This document shows, one piece after another, positions 43,501-55,483 of a DNA stretch of 64,000 nucleotides. A program made the position numbers and the translations under genes. Source of the DNA: Avena insularis (Eukaryota; Streptophyta; Magnoliopsida; Poales; Poaceae); NCBI GenBank assembly GCA_023614405.1, contig JAJUPC010000041.1, positions 310,001 to 374,000 on the forward strand, written 5' to 3'. Each line of letters starts with the position of its first letter. The first letter of the stretch is position 1. Under the pieces are notes generated by a model. That model saw only the letters and a program-made list of their open reading frames with translations. It was not told where the DNA came from and ran no database searches.

Positions 43501-44290
43501 AACCTCTCTTGGTTGGCTAGAAACACCATCATCAAATTAGTGGTTTTTTGAGTCAACACTTGGCAAAACATGATCCCAACTAGCTAGTTGCTACATCTAA
43601 GTTTGAGAGTCTTATGCAAAGCCATGATGAGACACAACCAAGGAAGATGTGGGCCCATAAATTTTATGGGATCTAGACCTATCTTAGCTGTCTAGAAACA
43701 CCTTCATCAACTTGTGGTTGTATGAGTCATCACATGGAATACATAATCCTACCTACTTTGTAGATCTAAGTATAACACTTCTATGCAAAGACATCATGAG
43801 ACAATTTGTGGAAAATGTGGTCCCATACCAACATTGCATGTGCTATGATCCCAACTAGCTCGTTGCTACATCTAAGTTTGAGAGTGTTATGAAAAGCCAT
43901 GATGAGACACACCCATGGCAGATGTTGGCCCATACATTTTATGGGATCTAGACCTATCTTTGCTGTCTAGAAACACCTTCATCAACTGGTGGTTGTATGA
44001 GTCATCACTTGGAAAACATAATCCTACCTAGTTGGTAGATCTATCTATAACACTGCTATGCAAAGACATCATGAGACACTTTGTGGAAAATATGGTCCCA
44101 TGAGAACATTGCATGTTCTATAAACCTATCTTAGTTTGCTAGAAACACCATCATCAACTTAGCGGTTTTGTTAGTCAACACTTGGCAAAACATAATCCCA
44201 ACTAGCTAGTTGCTACATCTAAGTTTGAGAGTGCTATGCAAAGCCATGACAGACACATGTGGCAGAGGTGGGCCCATGCCAACATTGCAT

Positions 44291-47200
44291 GGGATCTTGA
44301 CCTATCTTAGCTGTCTAGAAAAAACCTTCATCAACTTGTGGTTGTATGAGTCATCACTTGGACAACATAATCCTACCTCCTTGGTAGATCTAAGTATAAC
44401 ACTACTATGCAAATACATCATGAGACACTTTGTGGATAATGTGGTCCCATGCCAACATTGCATGTGCTATAAACCTCTCTTGGTTATCTAGAAACACCAT
44501 CGTCAACTTAATAGTTTTATGAGTCAACACTTGGCAAAACATGATCCCAACTGGCTAGTTGCTACATCTAAGTTTGAGAGTGCTATGCAAAGCCATGACA
44601 GATACATGTGGCAGAGGTGGGCCATGCCAACATTGCATGGGATCTTGACGTATCTTAGTTGTCTACAAAAACACCTTCGTCAACTTGTGTTGTATGAGTC
44701 ATCACTTGGACAACATAATCCTACCTAGTCCGTAGATCTAAGTATAACACTGCGATGCAAAGACATCATGAGACACTTTGTGGAAAATGTCGTCCCATAC
44801 CAACATTGCATGTTCTATAAACATCTCTTGGTTGGCTAGAAACACCATCATCTAGACATATCTTAGCTGTCTAGAAACACCTTCATCAACTTCTGGTTGT
44901 ATGAGTCATCACATGGAATACATAATCCTACCTACTTGGTAGATCTAAGTATAACACTGCTATGCAAAGACATCATGAGACAATTTGTGGAAAATGTGGT
45001 CCCATACCAACATTGCATGTGCTATGATCCCAACTAGCTCGTTGCTACATCTAAGTTTGAGAGTGTTATGAAAAGCCATGATGAGACACACCCATGGCAG
45101 ATGTGGGCCCATACATTTTATGGGATCTAGACCTATCTTTGCTGTCTAGAAACACCTTCATCAACTGGTGGTTGTATGAGTCATCACTTGGAAAACATAA
45201 TCCTACCTAGTTGGTAGATCTATCTATAACACTGCTATCCAAACACATCATGAGACACTTTGTGGAAAATATTATCCCATGCCAACATTGCATGTGCTAT
45301 AAACCTCTCTTGGTTGGCTAGAAACACCATCATCAACTTACTGGTTTTGTGAGTTAGAACTTGGCAAAACATAATCCCAACTAGCTAGTTTCTACATCTA
45401 AGTTTGAGAGTGCTATGCAAAGCCATGACAGACACATGTGGCACAGGTGGGCCCATGCCAACATTGCATGGGATCTTGACCTATCTTAGCTGTCTAGAAA
45501 AAACCTTCATCAACTTGTGGTTTTATGAGTCATCAGTTAGACAACATAATCCTACCTACTTGGTAGATCTAAGTATAACACTACTATGCAAAGACATCAT
45601 GAGACACTTTGTGGAAAATGTGGTCCCATGCCAACGTTGCATGTGCTATAAACCTCTCTTGGTTGGCTAGAAACACCATCATAAACTTAGTGGTTTTGTG
45701 AGTCAACACTTGGGAAAACATGATCCCAACTAGCTAGTTGCTAGATCCAACTTTGAGAGTGCTATGCAAAGCCATGACAGACACATGTGGCGGAGGTGAG
45801 CCCATGCCAACATTGCATGGATCTTGACCTATCTTAGCTGTCTAGAAAAAACCTTCATCAACTTGTGGTTGTATGAGTCATCACTTGGACAACATAATCC
45901 TACCTCCTTGGTAGATCTAAGTATAACACTACTATGCAAAGACATCATGAGACACTTTGTGGATAATGTGGTCCCATGCCAACATTGCATGTGCTATAAA
46001 CCTCTCTTAGTTAGCTAGAAACACCATCGTCAACTTAATAGTTTTATGAGTCAACACTTGGCAAAACATGATCCCAACTGGCTAGTTGCTACATCTAAGT
46101 TTGAGAGTGCTATGCAAAGCCATGACAGATACATGTGGCAGAGGTGGGCCATGCCAACATTGCATGGGATCTTGACGTATCTTAGTTGTCTACAAAAACA
46201 CCTTCGTCAACTTGTGTTGTATGAGTCATCACTTGGACAACATAATCCTACCTAGTCCGTAGATCTAAGTATAACACTGCGATGCAAAGACATCATGAGA
46301 CACTTTGTGGAAAATGTCGTCCCATACCAACATTGCATGTTCTATAAACATCTCTTGGTTGGCTAGAAACACCATCATCTAGACATATCTTAGCTGTCTA
46401 GAAACACCTTCATCAACTTGTGGTTGTATGAGTCATCACATGGAATACATAATCCTACCTACTTGGTAGATCTAAGTATAACACTGCTATGCAAAGACAT
46501 CATGAGACAATTTGTGGAAAATGTGGTCCCATACCAACATTGCATGTGCTATGATCCCAACTAGCTCGTTGCTACATCTAAGTTTGAGAGTGTTATGAAA
46601 AGCCATGATGAGACACACCCATGGCGTATGTGGGCCCATACATTTTATGGGATCTAGACCTATCTTTCTTGTCTAGAAACACCTTCATCAACTGGTGGTT
46701 GTATGAGTCATCACTTGAAAACATAATCCTACCTAGTTGGTAGATCTATCTATAACACTGCTATCCAAACACATCATGAGACACTTTGTGGAAAATATTA
46801 TCCCATGCCAACATTGCATGTGCTATAAACCTCTCTTGGTTGGCTAGAAACACCATCATCAACTTACTGGTTTTGTGAGTTAGAACTTGGCAAAACATAA
46901 TCCCAACTAGCTAGTTTCTACATCTAAGTTTGAGAGTGCTATGCAAAGCCATGACAGACACATGTGGCACAGGTGGGCCCATGCCAACATTGCATGGGAT
47001 CTTGACCTATCTTAGCTGTCTAGAAAAAACCTTCATCAACTTGTGGTTTTATGAGTCATCAGTTAGACAACATAATCCTACCTACTTGGTAGATCTAAGT
47101 ATAACACTACTATGCAAAGACATCATGAGACACTTTGTGGAAAATGTGGTCCCATGCCAACGTTGCATGTGCTATAAACCTCTCTTGGTTGGCTAGAAAC

Positions 47201-47345
47201 ACCATCATAAACTTAGTGGTTTTGTGAGTCAACACTTGGGAAAACATGATCCCAACTAGCTAGTTGCTAGATCCAACTTTGAGAGTGCTATGCAAAGCCA
47301 TGACAGACACATGTGGCGGAGGTGAGCCCATGCCAACATTGCATG
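44291..47345 (+). repeat. 1526-bp tandem duplication with internally deleted units
   Basis: Two copies (about 44291-45818 and 45819-47345) share private features at offsets of 1526-1527 bp. These are TACCTCCTTGGTAG, the shortened GTGGGCCATGCC, ACCTAGTCCGTAG and two junctions where part of a unit is missing: CATCATCTAGACATATC, and GTGCTATGATCCCAACTAGC. The period is not a multiple of 350 bp because the truncated units were copied along with the rest. Confidence 0.85.
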
Positions 47346-50300
47346 GATCTTGACGTATCTTAGCTGTCTAGAAAAACACCTTCATCAACTTGTGGTTGTA
47401 TGAGTAATCGCTTGGACAACATAATACTACCTAGTCCGTAGATCTAAGTATAAGATTGCGATGCAAAGACATCATGAGACACTTTGTGGAAAATGTCGTC
47501 CCATACCAACATTTCATGTGCTATAAACATCTCTTTGTTGGCTAGAAACACCATCATCAACTTAGTGGCTTTGTGAGTCAACACTTGGCAAAACATGATC
47601 CCAACTAGCTAGTTTCTACATCTAAGATTGAGAGTGTTATGTAAAACCATGATGAGACACACCCTTGGGAGTTGTGGGCCCATACATTTTATGGGATCTA
47701 GACCTATCTTAGCTATCTAGAAACACCTTCTTCAACTTGTGGTTGTATGAGTCATCACTTGGAAAACATAATCCTACCTAGTTGGTAGATCTAAGTATAA
47801 CACTGCTATACAAAGACATCATGACACACTTTGTGGAAAATCTGGTCCCATGCGATCGTTGCATGTGCTATAAACCTCTCTTGGTTGGCTAGAAACACCA
47901 TTATCAACTTAGTGGTTTTGTGAGTCAACACTTGGCAAAACATGATCCCAACTAGCTAGTTGCTACATCTAAGTTTGAGAGTGTTATGCAAAGCCATGAT
48001 CTGACACACCCATGGCAGACGTGGGCCCATACAATTTATGGGATCTAGACCTATATTAGCTATCTAGAAACACCTACATCAACTTGTGGTTGTGTGACTC
48101 ATCACTTGGAAAACATAATCCTACCTAGTTGGTAGATCTAAGTATAACACTGCTATACAAAGACCTCATGAAATAGTTTGTGGAAAATATGGTCCCATGC
48201 CAACATTGCATGTGCTATAAACCTCTCTTGGTTGGCTAGAAACATCATCATCAACTTAGTGGTTTTGCGAGTCAACACTTGGCAAAACATGATCCCAACT
48301 TGCTAGTTGCTACATCTAAGTTTGAGAGTGTTATGCAAAGCCATGATGAGACACACCCGTGGCAGATGTGGGCCCATACATTTGATGGGATCTAGACCTA
48401 TCTTAGATGTTTAGAAACACCTTCATCAACTTGTGGTTGTATGAGTCATCACTTGGATAAAATAATCGTACCTAGTTGGTAGATCTATGTATAACAGTGC
48501 TATCCAAAGACATCATGAGACACTTTGTGGAAAATATTGTCCCATGGCAACATTGCATGTGCTATAAACCTCTCTTGATTGGCTAGAAACACCATCATCA
48601 ACTTACTGGTTTTGTGAGTTAGGACTTGGCAAAACATAATCCCAACTAGCTAGTTGCTACATCTAAGTTTGAGAGTGCTATGCAAAGCCATGACAGACAC
48701 ATGTGGCACAGGTGGGCCCATGCCAACATTGCATGGGATCTTGACCTATCTTAGCTGTCTAGAAAAAACCTTCATCAACTTGTGGTTTTATGAGTCATCA
48801 CTTAGACAACATAATCCTACCTACTTGGTAGATCTAAGTATAACACTACTATGCAAAGACATCATGAGACACTTTGTGGAAAATGTGGTCCCATGCCAAC
48901 ATTGCATGTGATATAAACCTCTCTTGGTTGGCTAGAAACACCATCATCAACTTAGTGGTTTTGTGAGTCAACACTTGGGAAAACATGATCCCAACTAGCT
49001 AGTTGCTAGATCCAACTTTGAGAGTGCTATGCAAAGCCATGACAGACACATGTGGCGGAGGTGAGCCCATGCCAATATTGCATGGGATCTTGACATATCT
49101 TAGTTGTCTAGAAAAACACCTTCATCAACTTGTGGTTGTATGAGTAATCACATGGACAACATAATCCTACCTAGTTGGTAGATTTAAGTATAAGACTGCT
49201 ATGCAAAGACATCATGAGACACTATGTGGAAAATGTCGTCCCATACCAACATTGCATGTTCTATAAACCTCTCTTGGTTGGCTAGAAACACCATCATCAA
49301 CATAGTGGTTTTGTGAGTCAACACTTGGCAAAACATGATCCCCACTAGCTAGTTGCTACATCTAAGTTTGAGAGTGTTATGCAAAGCCATGTCAGACACT
49401 AGTGGCAGAGGTGGGCCCATGCCAACATTGCATGGGATCTTGACCTATCTTAGCTGTATAGAAAAACACCTTCATCAACTTGTGGTTGTATGAGTCATCA
49501 GTTGGACAACACAATCCTACCTAGTTGGTAGATCTAAGTATAGCAGTGCTACACAAAGACATCATGAGACACTTTGTGGAAAAATGTGGTCCCATGCCAA
49601 CATTGCATGTGCTATAAAACTCTCTTGGTTGGCAAGAAACACCATCATCAACTTAGTGGTTCTGTGAGTCAACACTTGGCAAAACATGATCCCAACTACC
49701 TAGTTGCTAAATCTAAGTTTGAGAGTGTTAGGCAAAGCCATGATGAGACACACCCATGGAAGATGTGGGCCCATACATTTTATGGGATCTAAACCTATAT
49801 TAATTGTCTAGAAATATCTTCATCAACATGTGGTTGTATGAGTCATCACTTGGAAAACATAATCCTACCTAGTTGGTAGATCTAAGTATAACACTGCTAT
49901 GCACAGACATCATGAGACACTTTGTGGAAAATGTGGTCCCATGCCAACATTGCATGTGCTATAAACCTCTCTTGGTTGGCAAGAAACACCATCATCAACT
50001 TAGTGGTTTTGTTAGTCAATACTTGGCAAAAAATGATCCCAACTAGCTAGTTGCTACATCTAAGTTTGAGAGTGCTATGGAAATCCATGACCGACCAATG
50101 TGGCAAAGGTGGGCCCATGCCAACATTTCATGGGATCTTGACCTATCTTAGCTGTCTAGAAAAACACCTTCATCAACTTGTGGTTGTATGAGTCATCACT
50201 TGGACAACATAATCCTACCTAGTTCCTAGATCTAAGTATAACACTGCTATACAAAGACATCATGAGACGGTTTGTGGAAAATCTGGTCCCATGCCAACAT

Positions 50301-51225
50301 TGCATGTGCTATAAACCTCTCTTGGTTGGCTAGAAACACCATCATCAACTTAGTGGTTTTGTGAGTCAACACTTGGCAAAACATGATCCCAACTAGCTAG
50401 TTGCTACATCTAAGTTTGAGAGTGCTATGCAAAGCCATGACAGACACATGCGGCAGAGGTGGGCCCATGCCAACATTGCATGGGATCTTGATGTTCTTAG
50501 CTGTCTAGAAAAACACCTTCATCAACTTGTGGTTGTATGAGTCATCACTTGGACAACATAATCCTACCTAGTTCCTAGATCTAAGTATAACACTGCTATA
50601 CAAATACATCATGAGACACTTTGTGGAAAATGTGGTCACATGCCAACATTGCATGTGATATAAACCTCTCTTGGTTGGCTAGAAACACCATCATAAACTT
50701 AGTGGTTTTGTGAGTCAACACTTGGCAAAACATGATCCCAACTAGCTAGTTACTATATCCAGGTTTGAGAGTGCTATGCCAAGCCATGATGAGTCACACC
50801 TGTGGCAGATGTGGGCCCATGCCAACATTTCATGGTATTTAGACATATCTTAGCTGTCTAGAAACACCTTCATCAACTTGTGGTTGTATGAGTAATCACT
50901 TGGACAACATGATACTATCTGGTTGATATATCAACGGATAACACTTGTATGCCAAGACATGATGAGACACCATGTGTGGTAAATGTGGGCCCAAGCCAAC
51001 ATTGCATGGGCTATGGACCTCTCTTGGTTGTCTAGAAACTCCTTCATCAGCTTGTGGTTTTGTGCCTCAGCACTTGCCCAACATGATGCCACCCAGGTTA
51101 TACATCTAAGTATGAGAGTGCTATGCCAAGACATGACACAAACTTGTGGCACACACGTGGGCCCATGCCAACATTGCATGGGTTATGGACCTCTAGTGGA
51201 TGGCTAGAAAAACCATCCTAAACTA

Positions 51226-51304
51226 GCAGAAATAACACCTAAGCAATGACTAAATGCTACTCTAACGAAATTGACGGAAATAACAGCTAAACTGAAACCT
51301 AATA
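51226..51304 (-). mobile_element. Truncated copia LTR (lower copy)
   Basis: This matches the LTR at 52481-52617 on the minus strand, sharing TAGGTTTCAGTTTAG, TTATTTC and GCTTAGGTGTT blocks, but stops at about 51226, where satellite begins. Only about 80 bp of the LTR remain. Confidence 0.6.
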
Positions 51305-51677
51305 GTAGTCAAGTTGCTCGACAATCCTGGTGAAGTCGACGATGATAAATCTTCTGCTCGTCGACGTGTTGCTTGATCATGTAGTGGTAGTGCACCTCGA
51401 TATGTTTGCCTTGATCGTGGTACACTAGGTTTCTTCAGTGGGAAATGGCAGACTTGTTGTCCACCTTCAGTGTTGCCGGAGCCACCTCTTCTCCGGTGAG
51501 ATCAGCGAGCCGACGGGAGAGCCAGATGACCAGGCATGCTGCTCTTGTCTTGCACTCCAGCGTAGACCGCGTGTTGGTGAGGAAGTTGGCTCCAGCGTCA
51601 TGCATGCTGCCGGAGCTGGCGTTGATGGAGACACTGATGCACCTTGGTCCACTGGTGTTGACCGGCCCTGAGTGCAC
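51305..51677 (-). pseudogene. copia RNase H fragment
   Basis: On the minus strand a frame contains RLADLTGEEVAPATLKVDNK followed by SAIS, the conserved C-terminal RNase H region of Ty1/copia polyproteins. It continues past a stop through a HIEVHYHYMI segment that corresponds to the usual KHIDVRYHYIR stretch. Further along, EQKI is followed by a frameshift before the VDFT-like sequence. Frame changes and stops show that it is dead. It is joined upstream to an integrase fragment, with most of the reverse transcriptase missing. Confidence 0.75.
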
Positions 51678-52205
51678 ACGAAGCAGTCCACCGTGAAGGA
51701 TGTGCTCACAGGGGTGTCCTCATGCACGCTCTAGTCCTAGCTCGCGTCTTAGTCGAAGACCACGTCCCGCGTGACGTGCACGCGCTTGGCGACGGGATCA
51801 TAGAGGCGGTAGCCCTTCGCCCCATAAGAAGTTCGGCATGCCCTTCGCCTTCAGCATGCTCCTGGCCACCGTGGCTACCATTTGGTTGCGACGAATAGAC
51901 CACCCCGTTCTGTTGGGGTGAGTACGGCACCGTGAGATGGCACTTGACACCGGTGTCCGCGCAGTGCGCGACGAACGTGGCTGACGTGAACTCGCCACCA
52001 CGGTCCGTGCGCAACACACTGATCTTGCGCCCGCTCTCTGTCTCCGTTGTGGCTTGGAAGCGCACAAGCACTTCAGTGGCCTCCCGATGTGGCAGGTGCG
52101 ATGGGCCCGCACAGATCGTCGTGCACCAACTAGCGAGTGGATCACCTGCCTTGTACCTGGTCTTCTACGGGAATGGCGTGCGCAGTTTCTTGCCGGCAAG
52201 GCATG
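51678..52205 (-). pseudogene. copia GAG-pre-integrase and integrase core fragment
   Basis: Read on the minus strand, conserved copia blocks follow in order: CLAGKKLRTPFP (pre-integrase), VLRTDRGGEFTS (part of the integrase catalytic core, with the second Asp), then YSPQQNGVV. After a frameshift come RRNQMVATVARSMLKAKGMP and FLWGEG, and then YRLYDPVAKRVHVTRDVVFD with a stop just after it. The middle of the core between the pre-integrase block and VLRTDRGG is much shorter than in intact elements. Several frameshifts, stops and deletions show the fragment is inactive. Confidence 0.85.
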
Positions 52206-52456
52206 CCTCAGACAGTTGCTCCGCCTTCTCGATCAGTGGCAGCCCACGTACTAGGACACCTCGTGCCATGGACCGCCCATGGCTCAGCGAGCGTCATCGC
52301 TCTTCGGGTGGAGGCGTCGTCGATGTCCTTGGCGGAGGAGGGGTGCCACCGCAGCCCCCTGGTCACGCCAGGCAGCGGTGCTCCTGCTGCTGGTGGAGGG
52401 GTGCCGCCATCGCCGCGGCCGCCGCGTCCTCTCCCTAGTGCTTGCAACATTGTCAT
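52206..52456 (-). pseudogene. copia gag start fused to pre-integrase remnant
   Basis: An 82-codon frame starts MTMLQALGRGRGGRGDGGTP just downstream of the primer binding site, where gag should begin. The protein is low in complexity and carries no nucleocapsid zinc knuckle. It leads, after a frame change, into GLPLIEKAEQLSEACLAGKK, which belongs to the pre-integrase region. Most of gag and all of protease are therefore deleted between these points. Confidence 0.6.
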
Positions 52457-52466
52457 ACAATCTTAC

Positions 52467-52479
52467 GCTCTGATACCAA
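52467..52479 (-). promoter_or_regulatory. Primer binding site (initiator Met tRNA)
   Basis: The minus strand reads TTGGTATCAGAGC, the usual plant copia primer site complementary to the 3' end of initiator tRNA-Met. It lies two bases from the CA end of the adjoining LTR, the normal spacing. It fixes the element's orientation as minus. Confidence 0.85.
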
Positions 52480-52480
52480 T

Positions 52481-52617
52481 TGTCTCTCGCAACCTGCGAG
52501 CTGGCTATCAGAATCTATTACATGACCTAGGGCAAACTCTGACTGAAACACCTAAGCAACGACTAAGTGCTACTCTGATGAAACTGACAGAAATAACACC
52601 TAAACTGAAACCTGACA
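52481..52617 (-). mobile_element. Short copia LTR (upper copy)
   Basis: On the minus strand it can be bounded as TGTCAGGTTTCAG to GCGAGAGACA, 137 bp with TG/CA ends, directly before the primer site. The 3' boundary is firm because of the primer site; the 5' boundary is a choice. Unusually, what precedes it is an RNase H tail of another copia copy, so this LTR sits between two internal regions. Confidence 0.6.
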
Positions 52618-52773
52618 GCAGTCAAGTTGCTCGACAGTCCCGGTGAAGTCGACGATGATAGATCTTCTGCTCGTCGATGCACTGCCTGATCATATAGTGG
52701 TAGCGCACCTTGATATGTTTGCTTCGATTGTGGGACACCGGGTTTCTGTAGAGGGAAATGGTAGACTTGTATT
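52618..52773 (-). pseudogene. Second copia RNase H tail upstream of the LTR
   Basis: The minus strand encodes SLYRNPVSHNRSKHIKVRYH followed by YMIRQ, the C-terminal RNase H signature. It is closely similar to 51305-51457, and the two copies lie about 1313 bp apart in direct orientation. Similarity ends at AGACTTGT (about 51457 and 52773). The simplest reading is that two tandem copies shared an LTR, or that an unequal exchange took place, followed by truncation. Confidence 0.75.
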
Positions 52774-53323
52774 TCCTTTCTATTTAATTAAAAACTAACT
52801 AATATTTTCCAAAATTTTGAACTTCAGTTTTTTGAAACCAATTACATATTCTGCATACGTACCTTTCTGCTAACATGTTGAAAAAGTTTGGATTAATTTG
52901 GTGATGTTCGAAAAAATAGCAAACTTAGAAACGAAGTGTTTAGTCTAACCTGAGCCACTTTTCCTAACAATGTGATTTTTCCGACCTTCACGAAATAATA
53001 TGAATTTTTTTACACATGCTAACATCTGCAATCTAAGGTTTCACTATCTTTTTTATTTTTTTCGAATTTCTAGTGCCCCTTTCAATGTTAGGTCAAAACC
53101 GTGAGAGTGCAATCACCGAATATGGATGAATCATGTTGACCTAGCAACACATCCATGATGAAACATCATCTTGTGCATCTTAGTAATTTTGAGGTGCCAA
53201 TCATGTAGCTGTAGCTCAATTTTTCTAAATTTTGACCAGTTTGACCTAAATTTGACTTGGAAATAATGTGGTTCAAACTTGCATATCACATTCACAAGAG
53301 TGGTCATTTGTGCACCAAATAAC
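52774..53323. other. AT-rich unassigned sequence
   Basis: About 550 bp between the copia tail and the returning satellite. It is AT-rich with poly-T runs and has no convincing reading frame; the one 65-codon minus-strand frame lacks a recognisable domain. I see no terminal repeats or target duplication. It may be the flank of the older copia insertion. Confidence 0.5.
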
Positions 53324-55483
53324 ACCATCTACTTCACCATGTTGTCACTAGACCACTTGGCCAACATGATCCCACCTGGTTGCTATATCTAAGTTTGAGA
53401 GTGCTATGCAAAGCCATGACAGACACATGTGGCAGAGGTGGGCCCATGCCAACATTGCATGGGATCTTGACGTATCTTAGCTGTCTAGAAAAACACCATC
53501 ATCAACTTGTGGTTGTATGAGTCGTCACTTGGACAACATAATCCTACCTAGTTGGTAGATCTAAGTATAACACTTCTATGCAAAGACATCATGGGACACT
53601 TTGTGGAAAATGTGGGCCCATGCCAACATTGCATGGGATCTAGAACTATCTTACTTGTATATAAACACCTTCACCAACTTGTGGTTGTATGAGTCATCAC
53701 TTGGACAACATAATCTAGATCTAAGTATAACACTTATATGACAAGACATGTTGAGTCACTTTTTGGCAATTGTGGGCCCATTCCAACATTGCATGGTGCT
53801 ATAAACCTCTCTTAGTTGGCTAGAAACACCAACATCAACTTAGTGGTTGTATGAGGTGAGTCAACACTTGGGAAAACATGATACCAACTAGCTAGTTGCT
53901 CCATCTAAGTTTGAGAGTGCTATGCAAAGCCATGACGAGACACACTCGTGGCAGATGTGGGCCCATGGCAACATTTCATGGGATCTAGACCTATCTTAGC
54001 TGTCTAGAAACACCTTCATCAACTTGTGGATGTATGAGTCATCACTTGTACAACATAATCCTACCTAGTTGATTGATCTTAGTATAACACTGCTATGCAA
54101 AGACATGATGAGACACTTTGTCGAAAATGTCGGCCCATGCCAACATTGCATGGGCTATAAACTTCTCTTGGTTGGCTAGAAACACCATCATCAACTTAGT
54201 GGTTTTATGTGTCAACACTTGGAAAAACATGATCCCACCTCGTTGCTACATCTAAGTTTGAGAGTGTTATGCCAAGACATGATGAGACACTTTGTGGAAA
54301 ATGTGGTCCCATGCCAACATTTCATGGGATCTAGACCTATCTTAGCTGTCTCGAACACCTTCATCAACTTGTGGTTGTATGAGTCATCACTTGGCCAATA
54401 TGTTCCTAACAATTTGATATGTCTTAGAAAAACACTGTTATGCCAATACATGATGAGACACTTTGTGTTACATGTGGTCCCATGCCAACATTACATGGGA
54501 TCTAGACCTCTCTAGGCTGGCTAGAAACACCTTCAACAACTTGTGGTTGTACGAGTCATCACTTGGACAACATGATCCTACCTACTTGATAGATCTAAGT
54601 ATAATTTTGATATGCCAAAACATGATGAGACACTTTGTGTTACAGATGGGCCCATGCCAACATTACATGGGATCTAGACCTCTCTGGGATGTCTAGAAAC
54701 ACCTTCATCAACTTATGGTTCTATGAGTCAACACTTGGCCAACATGTTCCTACCAAGTTGATAGGTCTTAGTATAACCTTGTTATGCCAACAGATGCATG
54801 ATGAGACACTTTGTGTCTACATGTGGTCCCATGCCAACAGTGCATTGGATCTAGACCTCTCTAAGCAAGCTAGAAACACCTTTACCAACTTGTGGTTGTA
54901 TGAGTAATCTCTTGGACAACATGATCCTACATACTTGATAGATCTAAGTACAACACTGCTATCACAAGACAAGATGAGACTCTTTTTGTTACATGTGGGC
55001 CCATTGCAACATTGAATGGGTTATAAACCTCTCTTGGTTGGCTAGAAACACCATCATTTAGTGGTTGTGTGAGGTGACTCAACACTTGGCCAACATGATC
55101 CCAACTAGCTAGTTCCAACATCTAAGTTTGAGAGTGCTATGCAAAGCAATGACACACACATTTGGCAGATGTGGGCCCCTGCCAACTTTGCATGGGATAT
55201 AGGTCATATTATCTATCTACAAAAGTCCTTCATCAACTTGTGGTTGTATGAGTCATCAATAGGACAACTTGTTCCCACGAAGTTGATAGATCTAAATATA
55301 ACACTGCCATGCCAAGACATGATGAGACACTTTGTGGAAAATGTGGGCCCATGCCAACATTGCATGGGCTATAGACCTTCATCAACTTGTTATTGTATAA
55401 CATGTTCCTACCAAGTTGATAGATCTAAGTATAACATTGCTATGCCAAGACATGATGAGACCCTTTGTGGCAAATGCGGGTGG
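53324..55483 (+). repeat. Diverged satellite, passing from dimeric to ~175-bp monomeric units
   Basis: Units are recognisable (GTATGAGTCATCACTTGG, GATCTAAGTATAAC, CCCATGCCAACATT) but more divergent than in the core. From about 54.3 kb, successive half-units look alike instead of alternating A/B: TCTAGACC landmarks lie at 54501, 54673 and 54850, 172-177 bp apart, each followed by similar AACTTGTGGTTGTA and CTACC/TACCAAGTTGATAG segments. The block ends near 55480 inside a unit after CAAATGCGGG. Single-codon-scale open frames here are repeat by-products. Confidence 0.88.

Larger units (their letters stand above)
37849..51225 (+). repeat. Dimeric ~350-bp satellite array, middle block
   Basis: This continues the left block in the same orientation and exact register, with roughly 38 dimers. 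A3 half-units (CCCATACATTTTATGGG) are commoner here than at 13-26 kb. Towards 50.9-51.2 kb the units diverge (CCAAGACATGATGAGACACCATG, then GGGCTATGGACCTC) and resemble the units at 63.8-64 kb. The block is cut off inside a unit at about 51225, just after AACCATCCTAAACT, where the copia-derived sequence starts. Confidence 0.96.

Noticed and set aside
44210..49792. Plus-strand frames of 60-93 codons such as those with MPTLHGILTYLSCLEKTF
   Set aside because: The same satellite units read in another frame; they are cut at arbitrary places within units and show no codon-level conservation beyond that of the DNA.
1..51225. CRISPR-like or direct-repeat-with-spacer structure
   Set aside because: Units are continuous 350-bp satellite copies without unique spacers, and the DNA is from a plant nucleus.
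51932..52646. Two plus-strand frames of 168-169 codons
   Set aside because: They are antisense shadows of the copia integrase and gag remnants on the minus strand, which carry the recognisable protein motifs.
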